Origin: a virus
IMG/VR virus record: IMGVR_UViG_3300048436_000037
Location: 1 to 64,000 of that record
Reading direction: 5' to 3' (one strand)
Length of the DNA stretch: 64,000 nucleotides
Each line of letters opens with the position of its first letter. Position 1 is the stretch's first letter. This document shows, piece after piece, positions 6,607 through 13,484 of the stretch. The position numbers were made by a program, and so were the translations under genes. The notes under the pieces were generated by a model. The model was not told the DNA's origin, made no database searches, and saw only the letters and a program-made list of their open reading frames with translations.

Positions 6607-6818
6607 TATAAATATTTTTTAACTCTTTCTTTTATTAATAGTATATCTCTGTCTGTTATATACATAGCTTGCTCGTATTCTAAAGTGTTACTTATAATAC
6701 TGCTAAAATTTTCCCACATCTTTAAATCCATTTGCATAGCAATAGAATCTATATGTTCTTCTGATAAGGTCTGCTTATCTTCTTGTATTTCGTGCCATTT
6801 TTTTACTGAATCACTCAT
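6606..6818 (-). CDS. hypothetical protein (70 aa)
   Basis: Unknown helical protein (MSDSVKKWHEIQEDKQTLSE at the start, DRDILLIKERVKKYL at the end). It is coupled to the following 42-aa gene. No membrane segment or metal site. Confidence 0.75.
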   Translation of the reverse strand: MSDSVKKWHEIQEDKQTLSEEHIDSIAMQMDLKMWENFSSIISNTLEYEQAMYITDRDILLIKERVKKYL

Positions 6819-6824
6819 ATTATA

Positions 6825-6938
6825 TTATTTTATTAATTCTTCTAATTTTTCAATGAAGCCAGGATATTCTGATCTCATATCCTCGCCGTATAGTTCATAC
6901 CATGTATTATCTATTATACTTATATCTTCTTTATGCAT
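6825..6938 (-). CDS. small hypothetical protein (37 aa)
   Basis: Starts MHKEDISIIDNTWYELYG and ends EKLEELIK. Its ATG lies inside the last codons of the 68-aa gene (8-nt overlap) and its stop is 6 nt before the next ATG, so it fills what would otherwise be a gap of over 100 nt in a packed operon. Function unknown. Confidence 0.7.
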   Translation of the reverse strand: MHKEDISIIDNTWYELYGEDMRSEYPGFIEKLEELIK

Positions 6939-7137
6939 CTTGGTATTTTTTAAGTGTCATGTCATTTACTTTATCAATGATCTCATTACCTACCATAGTG
7001 AAGTAACCTTGTGCAAAAATAGATCTTTTCCCGTCAGCCTCAGCTGCTTTAACATCTTCTTCTGCTTGTTCGATAGCGGATTTTAACGCTGTTTGGATGA
7101 AATACTTTTCAAATCCATTAAATTTAGTTTTACTCAT
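6931..7137 (-). CDS. hypothetical protein (68 aa)
   Basis: Unknown. The chain is helical with an Ala/Glu-rich centre (ALKSAIEQAEEDVKAAEADG). It overlaps its upstream neighbour by 1 nt. No motif is recognised. Confidence 0.75.
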   Translation of the reverse strand: MSKTKFNGFEKYFIQTALKSAIEQAEEDVKAAEADGKRSIFAQGYFTMVGNEIIDKVNDMTLKKYQDA

Positions 7138-7403
7138 TACAGTGTCTTTTTTATTATTAATAGTTGTTTTGTGTCAAACTTCTTGTGAGTTTCTTGCCAC
7201 ATACGGTTGTGGGTGAACTTTCTAGCTTTTGCGAAGTTAGATTTCTGACGAGTTGTAATACTATTGTATTCTTTGTCAGTTAGTCCACCACATACACCGT
7301 CTGCTCGAACAGCACGTCTATGCCCGTCTGCTCGTATTTGTTTTTGTAGTTCCGAGTAAGCTAGTAGCTCTTTCATAGTTCTCGGATTAGATATTACGCC
7401 CAT
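7137..7403 (-). CDS. hypothetical basic protein (88 aa)
   Basis: Unknown and strongly basic, with a short repeat-like part IRADGHRRAVRADGVCGG near residues 23-40 and a basic second half (RQKSNFAKARKFTHNRMW). The charge suggests nucleic-acid contact, which is inference. It overlaps the upstream 64-aa gene by 10 nt. Confidence 0.75.
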   Translation of the reverse strand: MGVISNPRTMKELLAYSELQKQIRADGHRRAVRADGVCGGLTDKEYNSITTRQKSNFAKARKFTHNRMWQETHKKFDTKQLLIIKKTL

Positions 7404-7588
7404 GGATTAGTAGATTTTTCAACATAAGTTAAACCTTTGTAGTTGAACCATTGAATAATACCTTCTTGATCTTTATTCTCATCATAGATGAAGGCAAATC
7501 TTTTTGGTAGATTACCTACAGTATAGCCTTTGTAGGTTATACCATTAAGTTTTATTGTACTTGAATTTTGAAATTTAATTGTCTGCAT
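7394..7588 (-). CDS. hypothetical protein (64 aa)
   Basis: Unknown, beta-rich (MQTIKFQNSSTIKLNGITYK) with aromatic residues near the end. It is the first gene behind promoter-like copy 3, whose second box ends 28 nt upstream of this ATG. Confidence 0.75.
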   Translation of the reverse strand: MQTIKFQNSSTIKLNGITYKGYTVGNLPKRFAFIYDENKDQEGIIQWFNYKGLTYVEKSTNPWA

Positions 7589-7615
7589 AGTTTATTATTT
7601 ATTATTTACATTTAT

Positions 7616-7647
7616 ATTATCCAATAGTAATATTATTTTGTTTGTAA
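7616..7647 (-). promoter_or_regulatory. bipartite early promoter-like element, copy 3
   Basis: Leftward TTACAAACAAA starts at 7647 and TGGATAAT at 7623, a 24-nt offset. It lies 3 nt from the stop of the 80-aa gene and directly before the 64-aa gene. Confidence 0.75.
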
Positions 7648-7650
7648 CTT

Positions 7651-7893
7651 TTATTGATTTATAGTTACTTCAACCCAACCTTTTTCGCTATGACCTGAGT
7701 ACACACTTAGACCATCATTTGTTAGTATTTCCTCTAGTTTCTGTGCTGCTCGCCAAAGACTTGGTTCAGGCATCTCGTCATGCTCGTCGTCATACATTAC
7801 TTCACCACGACACTGATAAAACACATCGTTCCAATCATTTTCCACTAGTTCGAAATCCCATCCATTTACTGTAATTCTTTCTGCTAAATCCAT
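7651..7893 (-). CDS. hypothetical acidic protein (80 aa)
   Basis: Unknown. An acidic, Trp-rich small protein (VNGWDFELVENDWNDVFYQ, then MYDDEHDEMPEPSLW). It shares 1 nt with the upstream 61-aa gene (TAATG). No membrane segment. Confidence 0.75.
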   Translation of the reverse strand: MDLAERITVNGWDFELVENDWNDVFYQCRGEVMYDDEHDEMPEPSLWRAAQKLEEILTNDGLSVYSGHSEKGWVEVTINQ

Positions 7894-8078
7894 TAATTTT
7901 TAAATATTATATTAGTTAAATCCTTTATTAAATCTTCTTCTGAATCGTCACCTTCTGGTATACAATCCATTTCTACAAACAACTCGATCTTTTGAATAGT
8001 TTTCTCTTTGCTTAAATAGCAACTTATAAATTTAAAGTAATTTATAGTTTCCTCGTCCCACTTTATTGTATTTTCCAT
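7893..8078 (-). CDS. hypothetical protein (61 aa)
   Basis: Unknown, acidic (MENTIKWDEETINYFKF, later EGDDSEEDLIKDL). It is preceded by the frame-shifted small gene 8080-8179 and promoter-like copy 4. Confidence 0.75.
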   Translation of the reverse strand: MENTIKWDEETINYFKFISCYLSKEKTIQKIELFVEMDCIPEGDDSEEDLIKDLTNIIFKN

Positions 8079-8079
8079 A

Positions 8080-8179
8080 TTATCTTCTTATTGCATAAGA
8101 TGCAGCGGCACCTAACTCTGTTAATACTTTGTTGACTCTTTTTAGTACTAATAGTACTTTGTGTGAAAATTTTATCATT
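8080..8179 (-). pseudogene. small gene with apparent 1-nt frame change
   Basis: An ATG 18 nt after promoter-like copy 4 opens MIKFSHK. It then meets a run of four A (8158-8161). If one A is dropped, the frame continues VLLVLKRVNKVLTELG and ends with a TAA 1 nt before the next ATG, as expected in this operon. As written, the frame instead runs into the next gene as an unlikely Ser/Cys-rich tail. A real frameshift mutation, slippage site or base-calling error are all possible. Confidence 0.45.
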
Positions 8180-8196
8180 GTTATTAGTTTATTATA

Positions 8197-8228
8197 TTAT
8201 CCAATAGTTATTATTATTTGTTTGTAAT
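8197..8228 (-). promoter_or_regulatory. bipartite early promoter-like element, copy 4
   Basis: Leftward TTACAAACAAA starts at 8228 and TGGATAAT at 8204, 24 nt apart. It lies between the 90-aa gene and the frame-shifted small gene. Confidence 0.75.
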
Positions 8229-8230
8229 TC

Positions 8231-8503
8231 TTAATCGCCTGTATACTCGCCTGAGTATGTATTAGAATACCAATCTCTTCGCGCTTCGTGCACTAGATCT
8301 TGTATTTGTAATAGATCTTGTCTTTGATCGATCAAGTAATCTATTTCATCTTGCATATCTTGCTCACTTAGTTTAGTAAACATACTTGTTTCTAAACCAT
8401 CTAGTAAGTTTCTGTCGTTGCAGTGATAATTATCGTACTTGATACCATTCCAAGTCTCGCTTAGTATATAAGTATACTCTATATTTCTGTAAGTTTTAGT
8501 CAT
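8231..8503 (-). CDS. hypothetical protein (90 aa)
   Basis: Unknown. The central part is acidic and helical (TKLSEQDMQDEIDYLIDQRQ), the ends are aromatic (TYRNIEYTYILSETW, WYSNTYSGEYTGD). It overlaps the upstream 45-aa gene by 8 nt. Confidence 0.75.
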   Translation of the reverse strand: MTKTYRNIEYTYILSETWNGIKYDNYHCNDRNLLDGLETSMFTKLSEQDMQDEIDYLIDQRQDLLQIQDLVHEARRDWYSNTYSGEYTGD

Positions 8504-8633
8504 TATTAGTAGATTTATAAAAGTTAATTCTTGTAAGTACTTCGCATTGAGAGATCTTACCTTCCATTTGTAATAGTATATCGCTTGACATATCTATTTT
8601 TTTACCATTAGGGCAAGTTAGTATAAATTGCAT
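8496..8633 (-). CDS. small hypothetical protein (45 aa)
   Basis: Starts MQFILTCPNGKKIDMSSD and ends NFYKSTNND. It overlaps the 90-aa gene start by 8 nt and follows the 39-aa gene closely, so it is well placed as a coupled gene. Two cysteines; no motif recognised. Confidence 0.7.
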   Translation of the reverse strand: MQFILTCPNGKKIDMSSDILLQMEGKISQCEVLTRINFYKSTNND

Positions 8634-8643
8634 ATTATTTAGT

Positions 8644-8763
8644 TTAGTAGAAGTCATAGTATATATCTATTACTTGAGATCTTTGATTGCTAGTTAGTTC
8701 GTTAAAGTCTTTCTTGAAGATTCTTCTTGATATTTTTAGTAAGGTATATGATTTTGTACACAT
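8644..8763 (-). CDS. small hypothetical basic protein (39 aa)
   Basis: Starts MCTKSYTLLKISRRIFKKDF and ends IDIYYDFY. A basic amphipathic first half is followed by a polar tail. It lies between a tRNA-like element and the 45-aa gene. Function unknown. Confidence 0.65.
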   Translation of the reverse strand: MCTKSYTLLKISRRIFKKDFNELTSNQRSQVIDIYYDFY

Positions 8764-8796
8764 AGTTTTATTATTTATTAGTTATTAATTTATTAG

Positions 8797-8872
8797 TAGT
8801 CGTTGGTGGAATCGAACCACCTCACAAAGTAGAGCTCACGTAGTCAAAATGCAGAGTGAAACCGTTACGACT
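8797..8872 (-). tRNA. tRNA-like element of 76 nt with abnormal D and anticodon arms
   Basis: Leftward, AGTCGTA (8866-8872) pairs with AACGACT (8798-8804), 6 of 7 bases, and the T arm GGTGG-TTCGATT-CCACC is perfect. The total of 76 nt is exactly tRNA size. The middle does not form a normal D arm, and the best internal stem is TCAC/GTGA around a 16-nt loop, so no anticodon can be named; a TTTTGAC stretch recalls a Gln loop. It is a divergent or decayed tRNA. Confidence 0.45.
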
Positions 8873-8888
8873 TGTTACTCGGATAGTA

Positions 8889-9116
8889 CTATTTTTCTAG
8901 TACTTCTCGAGCGATCACTGGTACACTAGTTGAAGAAGTGTAAGACTTGTACTTGATGAAGCAAGCCATATTTTCTAGTTTAGACTTCATTACTTCATAC
9001 ACTTTATCGTGATTATAAGTAACTGTTTTACCATTTTTGAAGTTGACAGTGATTAGTTGGTTTTTACCAATTAGTGATTTTCTGATTACAAATCTTTTTG
9101 AAATTAAAGTTGACAT
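8889..9116 (-). CDS. hypothetical protein, paralogue A (75 aa)
   Basis: This protein and the one at 9439-9669 are clear tandem paralogues, sharing RKSLIGKNQ, FKNGK, YNHD, VYEVMK and YKSYTSSTS in the same order. The beta-rich, basic pattern gives no known family. Conservation is strongest in the first 30 residues and the YKSYTSSTS region, which are likely structural or binding parts. Each copy has its own bipartite promoter. The tRNA-like element lies just after this copy's stop. Confidence 0.8.
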   Translation of the reverse strand: MSTLISKRFVIRKSLIGKNQLITVNFKNGKTVTYNHDKVYEVMKSKLENMACFIKYKSYTSSTSVPVIAREVLEK

Positions 9117-9165
9117 AGTTAAAATTATTTAGTTATTATTATTATTATTAGTTTGTTACATTTAT

Positions 9166-9197
9166 ATTATCCAAATGGAATATTATTTTGTTTGTAA
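9166..9197 (-). promoter_or_regulatory. bipartite early promoter-like element, copy 5
   Basis: Leftward TTACAAACAAA starts at 9197 and TGGATAAT at 9173, 24 nt apart, 50 nt before the start of paralogue A. The leader between is very rich in TAA/AAT repeats. Confidence 0.75.
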
Positions 9198-9235
9198 AAG
9201 GTGTATTATTATTTATTAGTAAAAATAGTTAGAGA

Positions 9236-9427
9236 AGTTTTATGCACTATCTCTTATAGTATAACACACTATTATAAGTAAAACTTATAGTTAAATATGG
9301 TGTAGAGTGGAGTCTAGTCTTCCGATCTTATTTCAGGATCAGGCCTGCAATGGAACACACTAAATGTAGTGTTACAAAAAGTGTGACATTAGCTTGTTAG
9401 ATTAATAGAGTAACAGGCTATTGTCAC
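9236..9427. ncRNA. hairpin-rich intergenic region between the paralogues
   Basis: No coding frame is seen in 9200-9438. Three separate inverted repeats are visible: AGTTTTA with TAAAACT enclosing CTTATAGT/ACTAT-TATAAG (9236-9285); ACACTA-AATG-TAGTGT (9357-9372); and a long stem GTGACA...TGTCAC (9383-9427) whose relative lies at 9947-9988. This may be a transcribed RNA, a terminator plus regulator, or part of a replication origin. Confidence 0.45.
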
Positions 9428-9438
9428 AGTTTAGTATA

Positions 9439-9669
9439 TTACTCAGTGATTATTAATTCACGAGTAATAACTGGCATCGATGTGCTACTTGTATATGATT
9501 TATACTTCGCCCAACAGTTCATTGTTTCTAACTTTGGTTTCATTACTTCATACACATCATCGTGATTATACTTAGCGACTTTACCATTTTTGAATGTTAC
9601 TTCAATGATTTGATTCTTTCCGATTAATGATTTGCGAACAACAAATCTTTTTGATTTTAATACTGACAT
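9439..9669 (-). CDS. hypothetical protein, paralogue B (76 aa)
   Basis: Tandem paralogue of the 75-aa protein at 8889-9116. Most residues are identical over the first 30, with VEVxFKNGK-type and YNHDDVYEVMK segments retained and a slightly different C-terminus (TRELIITE). It is the rightmost leftward gene of this arm and follows promoter-like copy 6. Function unknown; duplication suggests dosage or diversification of an early, host-directed product. Confidence 0.8.
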   Translation of the reverse strand: MSVLKSKRFVVRKSLIGKNQIIEVTFKNGKVAKYNHDDVYEVMKPKLETMNCWAKYKSYTSSTSMPVITRELIITE

Positions 9670-9717
9670 AGTTTTAATTTATTTAAGTTATTATTATTAT
9701 TTATTAGTTACATTATT

Positions 9718-9749
9718 ATTATCCAAAATGTAATGTGGTTTGTTTGTAA
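9718..9749 (-). promoter_or_regulatory. bipartite early promoter-like element, copy 6
   Basis: Leftward TTACAAACAAA starts at 9749 and TGGATAAT at 9725, 24 nt apart, 49 nt before paralogue B. It is the most upstream copy, at the edge of the switch region. Confidence 0.75.
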
Positions 9750-10045
9750 TAATATGTGAAATTAGCTGTTGAAATTGTAATGTAATATGTGAATGCATGG
9801 ATGAAAACAACATGATCACGCGTATATATGCAAACGTAAACGTAAAAACATGGGGGACCCGGTAAAATGAAAATGATTTTGAAATTATGTAACATAAGTG
9901 GAAAATAGTGGGTAACCCCATACTCCTATATATCTAACGAAAACTATGACATTAGCCTTATAGAGTATATAGTAAGGGGCTATTGTCACACTATTGTAAA
10001 AAACAGTGGTTTTGTGTGAGTATATACACTATAATAAAAGCAATT
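9750..10045. promoter_or_regulatory. divergent control region between leftward and rightward genes
   Basis: About 300 nt without a convincing gene. It contains short direct repeats (TAATATGTGAA twice, AACGTAAACGTAAA), G/C blocks GGGGGACCC and GGGTAACCCC, the stem-loop at 9947-9988, and a TATAAT at about 10029-10034 a short way before the first rightward ATG. The likely job is control of the rightward late block; a replication origin is an alternative. The leftward frame across 9697-9921 looks like chance. Confidence 0.5.
9947..9988 (+). promoter_or_regulatory. stem-loop related to the one at 9383-9427
   Basis: TGACA (9947-9951) pairs with TGTCA (9984-9988), followed inward by a T-T mismatch, TAGCC/GGCTA and CTTA/TAAG. 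The element at 9383-9427 has the same outer stem, the same T-T mismatch and TAGC/GCTA, but an inner TGTTA/TAACA. The paired change in the inner stem suggests that structure is selected. Confidence 0.55.
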
Positions 10046-10363
10046 ATGGCAAAACCAAAAAAGAAGGGAGGACCTAAGCAGCAGTTATCGCCTACAGGGC
10101 GTGCTAGAAAGGCTGCTAGAGATGTGTGTTATGCTAGAGGATGGGTTTGGAACAAAGAATCTGGTACATGCTCTGAATCTGGTAAAGGAATATCGACAAG
10201 TTCTTTACAAAGAAAGGAGAAAAAGGCAGAGAATCAAAGAATAGGGCAAAATAGTAGCACAGATCTGCACCATGTTGGTGGTGAATTAGGTAAAACCAAA
10301 AGAGTACCAGTTGGTAGCAACAGAGGAGACAGTGGAGATGGTACTAAAAACGACAGAAAATAA
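10046..10363 (+). CDS. small basic virion-region protein (105 aa)
   Basis: First gene of the rightward block. The start MAKPKKKGGPKQQLS is preferred over an ATG 21 codons earlier because it follows the TATAAT-containing leader and has a normal basic start. The Lys/Arg-rich chain carries a conserved-looking C-x11-C part (VCYARGWVWNKESGTC). Small basic cysteine-containing proteins of this type recur at 16806 and 52422 in this window and are common in structural regions of marine phages. Function unknown. Confidence 0.75.
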   Translation: MAKPKKKGGPKQQLSPTGRARKAARDVCYARGWVWNKESGTCSESGKGISTSSLQRKEKKAENQRIGQNSSTDLHHVGGELGKTKRVPVGSNRGDSGDGTKNDRK

Positions 10364-10378
10364 AGATAAAAGACAAGT

Positions 10379-13012
10379 ATGGCAATAATATATACATATC
10401 CTGAGATAAATCAAGTAGAAGGTGAAGACTTATTGCTTATAAGTGATACTAACTTATATAAAAGGCCTACTAGGAGCGTAACAGTAGATGATTTAGCTGC
10501 TTACATAGGTACTGTGGTTGGTGTTGTGCAGAATTTACAGTCTGTGCTTACAGTTGGTAACACTTACGTAAGCCCTGATGGATATGGTACATTTACATTA
10601 AACGATATTACAAATAATGATGGGCAAATAAAGTATGTAAATACAGATGAAGGATGGGGATATCTAATTAGCGCAGAGGAGGGTTTTAATATTACTAATG
10701 GTTCTGGAACTAATTTAATGTCAATTTATTCTTCTGGATTATCAATAAGAAATGGTGCTCATGTAATGAACATTGGCACTAATGCGTTAACTGCAACTAG
10801 GAATGTATACTTTCCAGACGCAAGTGGGACTATTGCATTGACAAGTGATATACCTTCACCGGGCCCAAGTGGATCTGGTACTACTAATTATACGGCTAGA
10901 TGGACAAGCGCTAGTGCTTTAGGTATTGGTACTTTATATGATAACGGAACTAATGTAGGTATTGGGACTACAACTCCAACACAAAAACTCGAAGTTAACG
11001 GTACTATGCTACTTAGCACTTTACCGAACAACAACGGAAGGCTATGTCTAGGTAGTGTCAGTACTAACCTTTTTAGTAATGCCGCGAGTGGTCATTTGTA
11101 TATTTCAACTAACGGTTCTACAAGAATGACTATTCTTAATAATGGTAATGTAGGAATCGGTAACACTAGCCCTAGTGAGAAGCTAGACGTTGAAGGTAAC
11201 GTAAGAGTAGGTGTAAATAATGGTTTCTATATAAACAACCAGAACGTAGGAATAAAAAGAACGTCTAACGATTTAGTGTTAGGAGGTTTTGGGAACGTTA
11301 TAATTAGGTCATCAAGTACCACAGTAGTTAATCAAGCTGAACGTATGAGAATCACTTCAGCAGGAAACATTGGTATCGGGACATCTAGTCCAGCATATAT
11401 ATTAGATGTGGTTTCACCTGGTACAGCAACAGCTAGATTAAAATCCGCAGGAACAGGAGCTATATCTTTAAGATACGAAAACGGAGGTGGTTTTAAGAGC
11501 GCAGCTGTAGTAGATAATAATGGATTATATAGACTAGATGCTACTAATATATCTTTAAATCCAACTAACAACGTAGGTATCGGAACGACTAGTCCGAGTG
11601 AGAAATTACACATAGCAGGTAACATTAAGTTACTAGATAAGTTATCATTTACAGAACACAGCACTAATGATTATTTATCAGCAGAATCCTATGCATTAGT
11701 AGTTTCAGGTGACGATTCTATAAACTTTAGAGTTGGTGGTACTAGTTCATTTAATGTTTACACCACTCAAATCCGTCCTCAATCAACTAATACTGTTGAT
11801 TTAGGGCACACTTCTTTTGGTTGGAAAACTGTAAGGTCAGTTGGTAACATTACGACTTCTGCTGGAGCTGTTGGTATTGGTACTCAATATCCAACTTCTG
11901 CATTAGATGTTATAAGTAACAGTAGCGGCAACGGTATTGACCTAAGGTCTAACTCTGCAAATGCTTATTCTCAGATTAGGTTTTACAATAACGACCATAC
12001 AAGTAATACAGGTTCTATAATTAACTACCACAATAGTGGTTCACCTGACTTTGCTTTTAGACTTTTATCTGGCGCAGGTACGGTTGAAAGAATGCGTATT
12101 ACATCAGTCGGTAACGTAGGTATCGGGACTACTAGTCCTAGCCAGAAATTACACATAGAAGCTTCAGACCCGCGGATAAGAATAGTGGATACTGATGGGA
12201 CTAATTGGGAAAGTGAAGTATTTACTCAAGGAGGTGCACTAAAGCTTCAAGCTAGAAATGGAACAAATTTTGGTAATATTTCTTTCCAAGGAGATAACGG
12301 CACGACTGAGTCCGAGTACGCTAGGTTTAATTCAGTTGGTAATTTTGGTATCGGAACTAATAGTCCTAGTGCTAAGTTAGAAGTTGCTGGCGGCGGGCGT
12401 TTTGAAGTGATGACTGTAAAAGGATCGAACTCTTCTTATTGGCTTTACGATAGAGATTTAAATAACAGAGGGCAAGAATCTTTTAGAATATCAAGAAATG
12501 TAGGGAATCTTTCGTTTTATGATAGAACTTATAACGGAGGTTACGAAGAATTAGAATTTTTGAAATTTAGCCATGGCACGAGTGGGTCTTCTGTTTTAAG
12601 TTTAAAATCCAAAAGTACAATAGATTTTTTAATAAATCAGTCTAATGTAGCTCGTATTAACTCATCTGGTAACGTAGGTATTGGAACGACTAACCCTTTA
12701 TCAAAGTTAAACGTTAACGGTAGTATAAAAATAGAGGGTGAAAACCAGCTTTACTTTGGAAGCTCTGGTTCTGTTCCTTTATGGGAGATAAAAGCGTCGG
12801 GTAGTGATTTAGTTATAAACGACACAGGTAGTAACGTAGGATCTGTACTATTTAACAACGACGAAGGTATTGTTCTACCTAGATTAACAACTACAGAGAT
12901 AAACGCTATATCATTACCTAACACAGGTTTAACAGTATATAACACAACTTTAAATACTTTATGCTTCTACAATGGAAGTAGCTGGCAGAAGGTTAGTCAC
13001 ACAAGCATGTAA
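10379..13012 (+). CDS. tail fibre with GIGTTSP-type repeats (877 aa)
   Basis: A host-recognition fibre protein. Its body holds eight copies of a motif of the form NVGIGTTSPSEKLDVxG at about residues 193, 256, 330, 398, 494, 578, 656 and 763, a hallmark of long trimeric beta-helical fibres of flavobacterial phages and of fibres that use the S74 chaperone. Several repeats are preceded by AERMRITSAGN-like segments. No S74 self-cleaving domain ends this protein; the C-terminus is ...YNGSSWQKVSHTSM, like a small C-terminal trimer tip. The S74 domain is found instead on the internal virion protein at 41263. Adhesion is inferred from the family. Confidence 0.85.
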   Translation: MAIIYTYPEINQVEGEDLLLISDTNLYKRPTRSVTVDDLAAYIGTVVGVVQNLQSVLTVGNTYVSPDGYGTFTLNDITNNDGQIKYVNTDEGWGYLISAEEGFNITNGSGTNLMSIYSSGLSIRNGAHVMNIGTNALTATRNVYFPDASGTIALTSDIPSPGPSGSGTTNYTARWTSASALGIGTLYDNGTNVGIGTTTPTQKLEVNGTMLLSTLPNNNGRLCLGSVSTNLFSNAASGHLYISTNGSTRMTILNNGNVGIGNTSPSEKLDVEGNVRVGVNNGFYINNQNVGIKRTSNDLVLGGFGNVIIRSSSTTVVNQAERMRITSAGNIGIGTSSPAYILDVVSPGTATARLKSAGTGAISLRYENGGGFKSAAVVDNNGLYRLDATNISLNPTNNVGIGTTSPSEKLHIAGNIKLLDKLSFTEHSTNDYLSAESYALVVSGDDSINFRVGGTSSFNVYTTQIRPQSTNTVDLGHTSFGWKTVRSVGNITTSAGAVGIGTQYPTSALDVISNSSGNGIDLRSNSANAYSQIRFYNNDHTSNTGSIINYHNSGSPDFAFRLLSGAGTVERMRITSVGNVGIGTTSPSQKLHIEASDPRIRIVDTDGTNWESEVFTQGGALKLQARNGTNFGNISFQGDNGTTESEYARFNSVGNFGIGTNSPSAKLEVAGGGRFEVMTVKGSNSSYWLYDRDLNNRGQESFRISRNVGNLSFYDRTYNGGYEELEFLKFSHGTSGSSVLSLKSKSTIDFLINQSNVARINSSGNVGIGTTNPLSKLNVNGSIKIEGENQLYFGSSGSVPLWEIKASGSDLVINDTGSNVGSVLFNNDEGIVLPRLTTTEINAISLPNTGLTVYNTTLNTLCFYNGSSWQKVSHTSM

Positions 13013-13037
13013 TAAATAAATAAATAAATAAATAAAT
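13011..13037 (+). repeat. AAAT tetranucleotide tandem repeat
   Basis: About seven tandem AAAT/TAAA units form the leader between the fibre gene stop and the next ATG. Slippage here could change leader length but no codon. Similar AT leaders elsewhere in the window are not this regular. Confidence 0.8.
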
Positions 13038-13038
13038 T

Positions 13039-13401
13039 ATGGTAACTTACGATTGGAATTGTAAAACAGTGGATTGCTATCCAGAACAAAATAGCGAAGC
13101 AGATGTAGTGTACAATGTGCACTGGATTGTAACAGGTGCATCAGATCAATTAGATCCAGAAGGTAACCCTTACTCAGCTACTAATATTGGTACTCAAGTA
13201 TTAGACACGAGTAGTATAACAAACTTTATACCGTTTGACCAGTTAACTAACGATGAGGTAGTTGCTTGGACAAAAGGAGCTATGGGAAGCGAGCAAGTGG
13301 CAGAGATTGAATCAAACATCGAAAAACAAATTCAAGATTTAATAACACCTACTAGTATTACATTAGTGATTGGAGAGCCTGTACCACCTGTTGAAGAATA
13401 A
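13039..13401 (+). CDS. conserved phage protein of fibre region (120 aa)
   Basis: The start MVTYDWNCKTVDCYPE, then DVVYNVHWIVTGAS and a C-terminal VIGEPVPPVEE, resembles a small family found next to fibre genes in cyanophages and other marine phages (MATYTWxF...DVVFNVxYxxTA by memory). Its biochemical role is unknown. The likeness is to a pattern, not a verified match. It lies between the fibre and the chaperonin genes. Confidence 0.7.
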   Translation: MVTYDWNCKTVDCYPEQNSEADVVYNVHWIVTGASDQLDPEGNPYSATNIGTQVLDTSSITNFIPFDQLTNDEVVAWTKGAMGSEQVAEIESNIEKQIQDLITPTSITLVIGEPVPPVEE

Positions 13402-13484
13402 ATAGGTAAAAAAAACGCATAACAGGTAATGATATAGTTATTAGTTATGTAAACAAAATATAATCAAATTTAATTAAATAAACT

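Noticed and set aside
9317-9332. Leftward AGATCGGAAGA resembles the start of a common sequencing adapter
   Set aside because: Only 11 bases match, the flanking sequence diverges at once, and the region is continuous with local hairpins; chance is the simpler reading.
9697-9921. Leftward 74-codon frame in the switch region
   Set aside because: It overlaps a promoter-like element and direct repeats, has no coupling to neighbours and an improbable Phe/His/Ile-rich composition.
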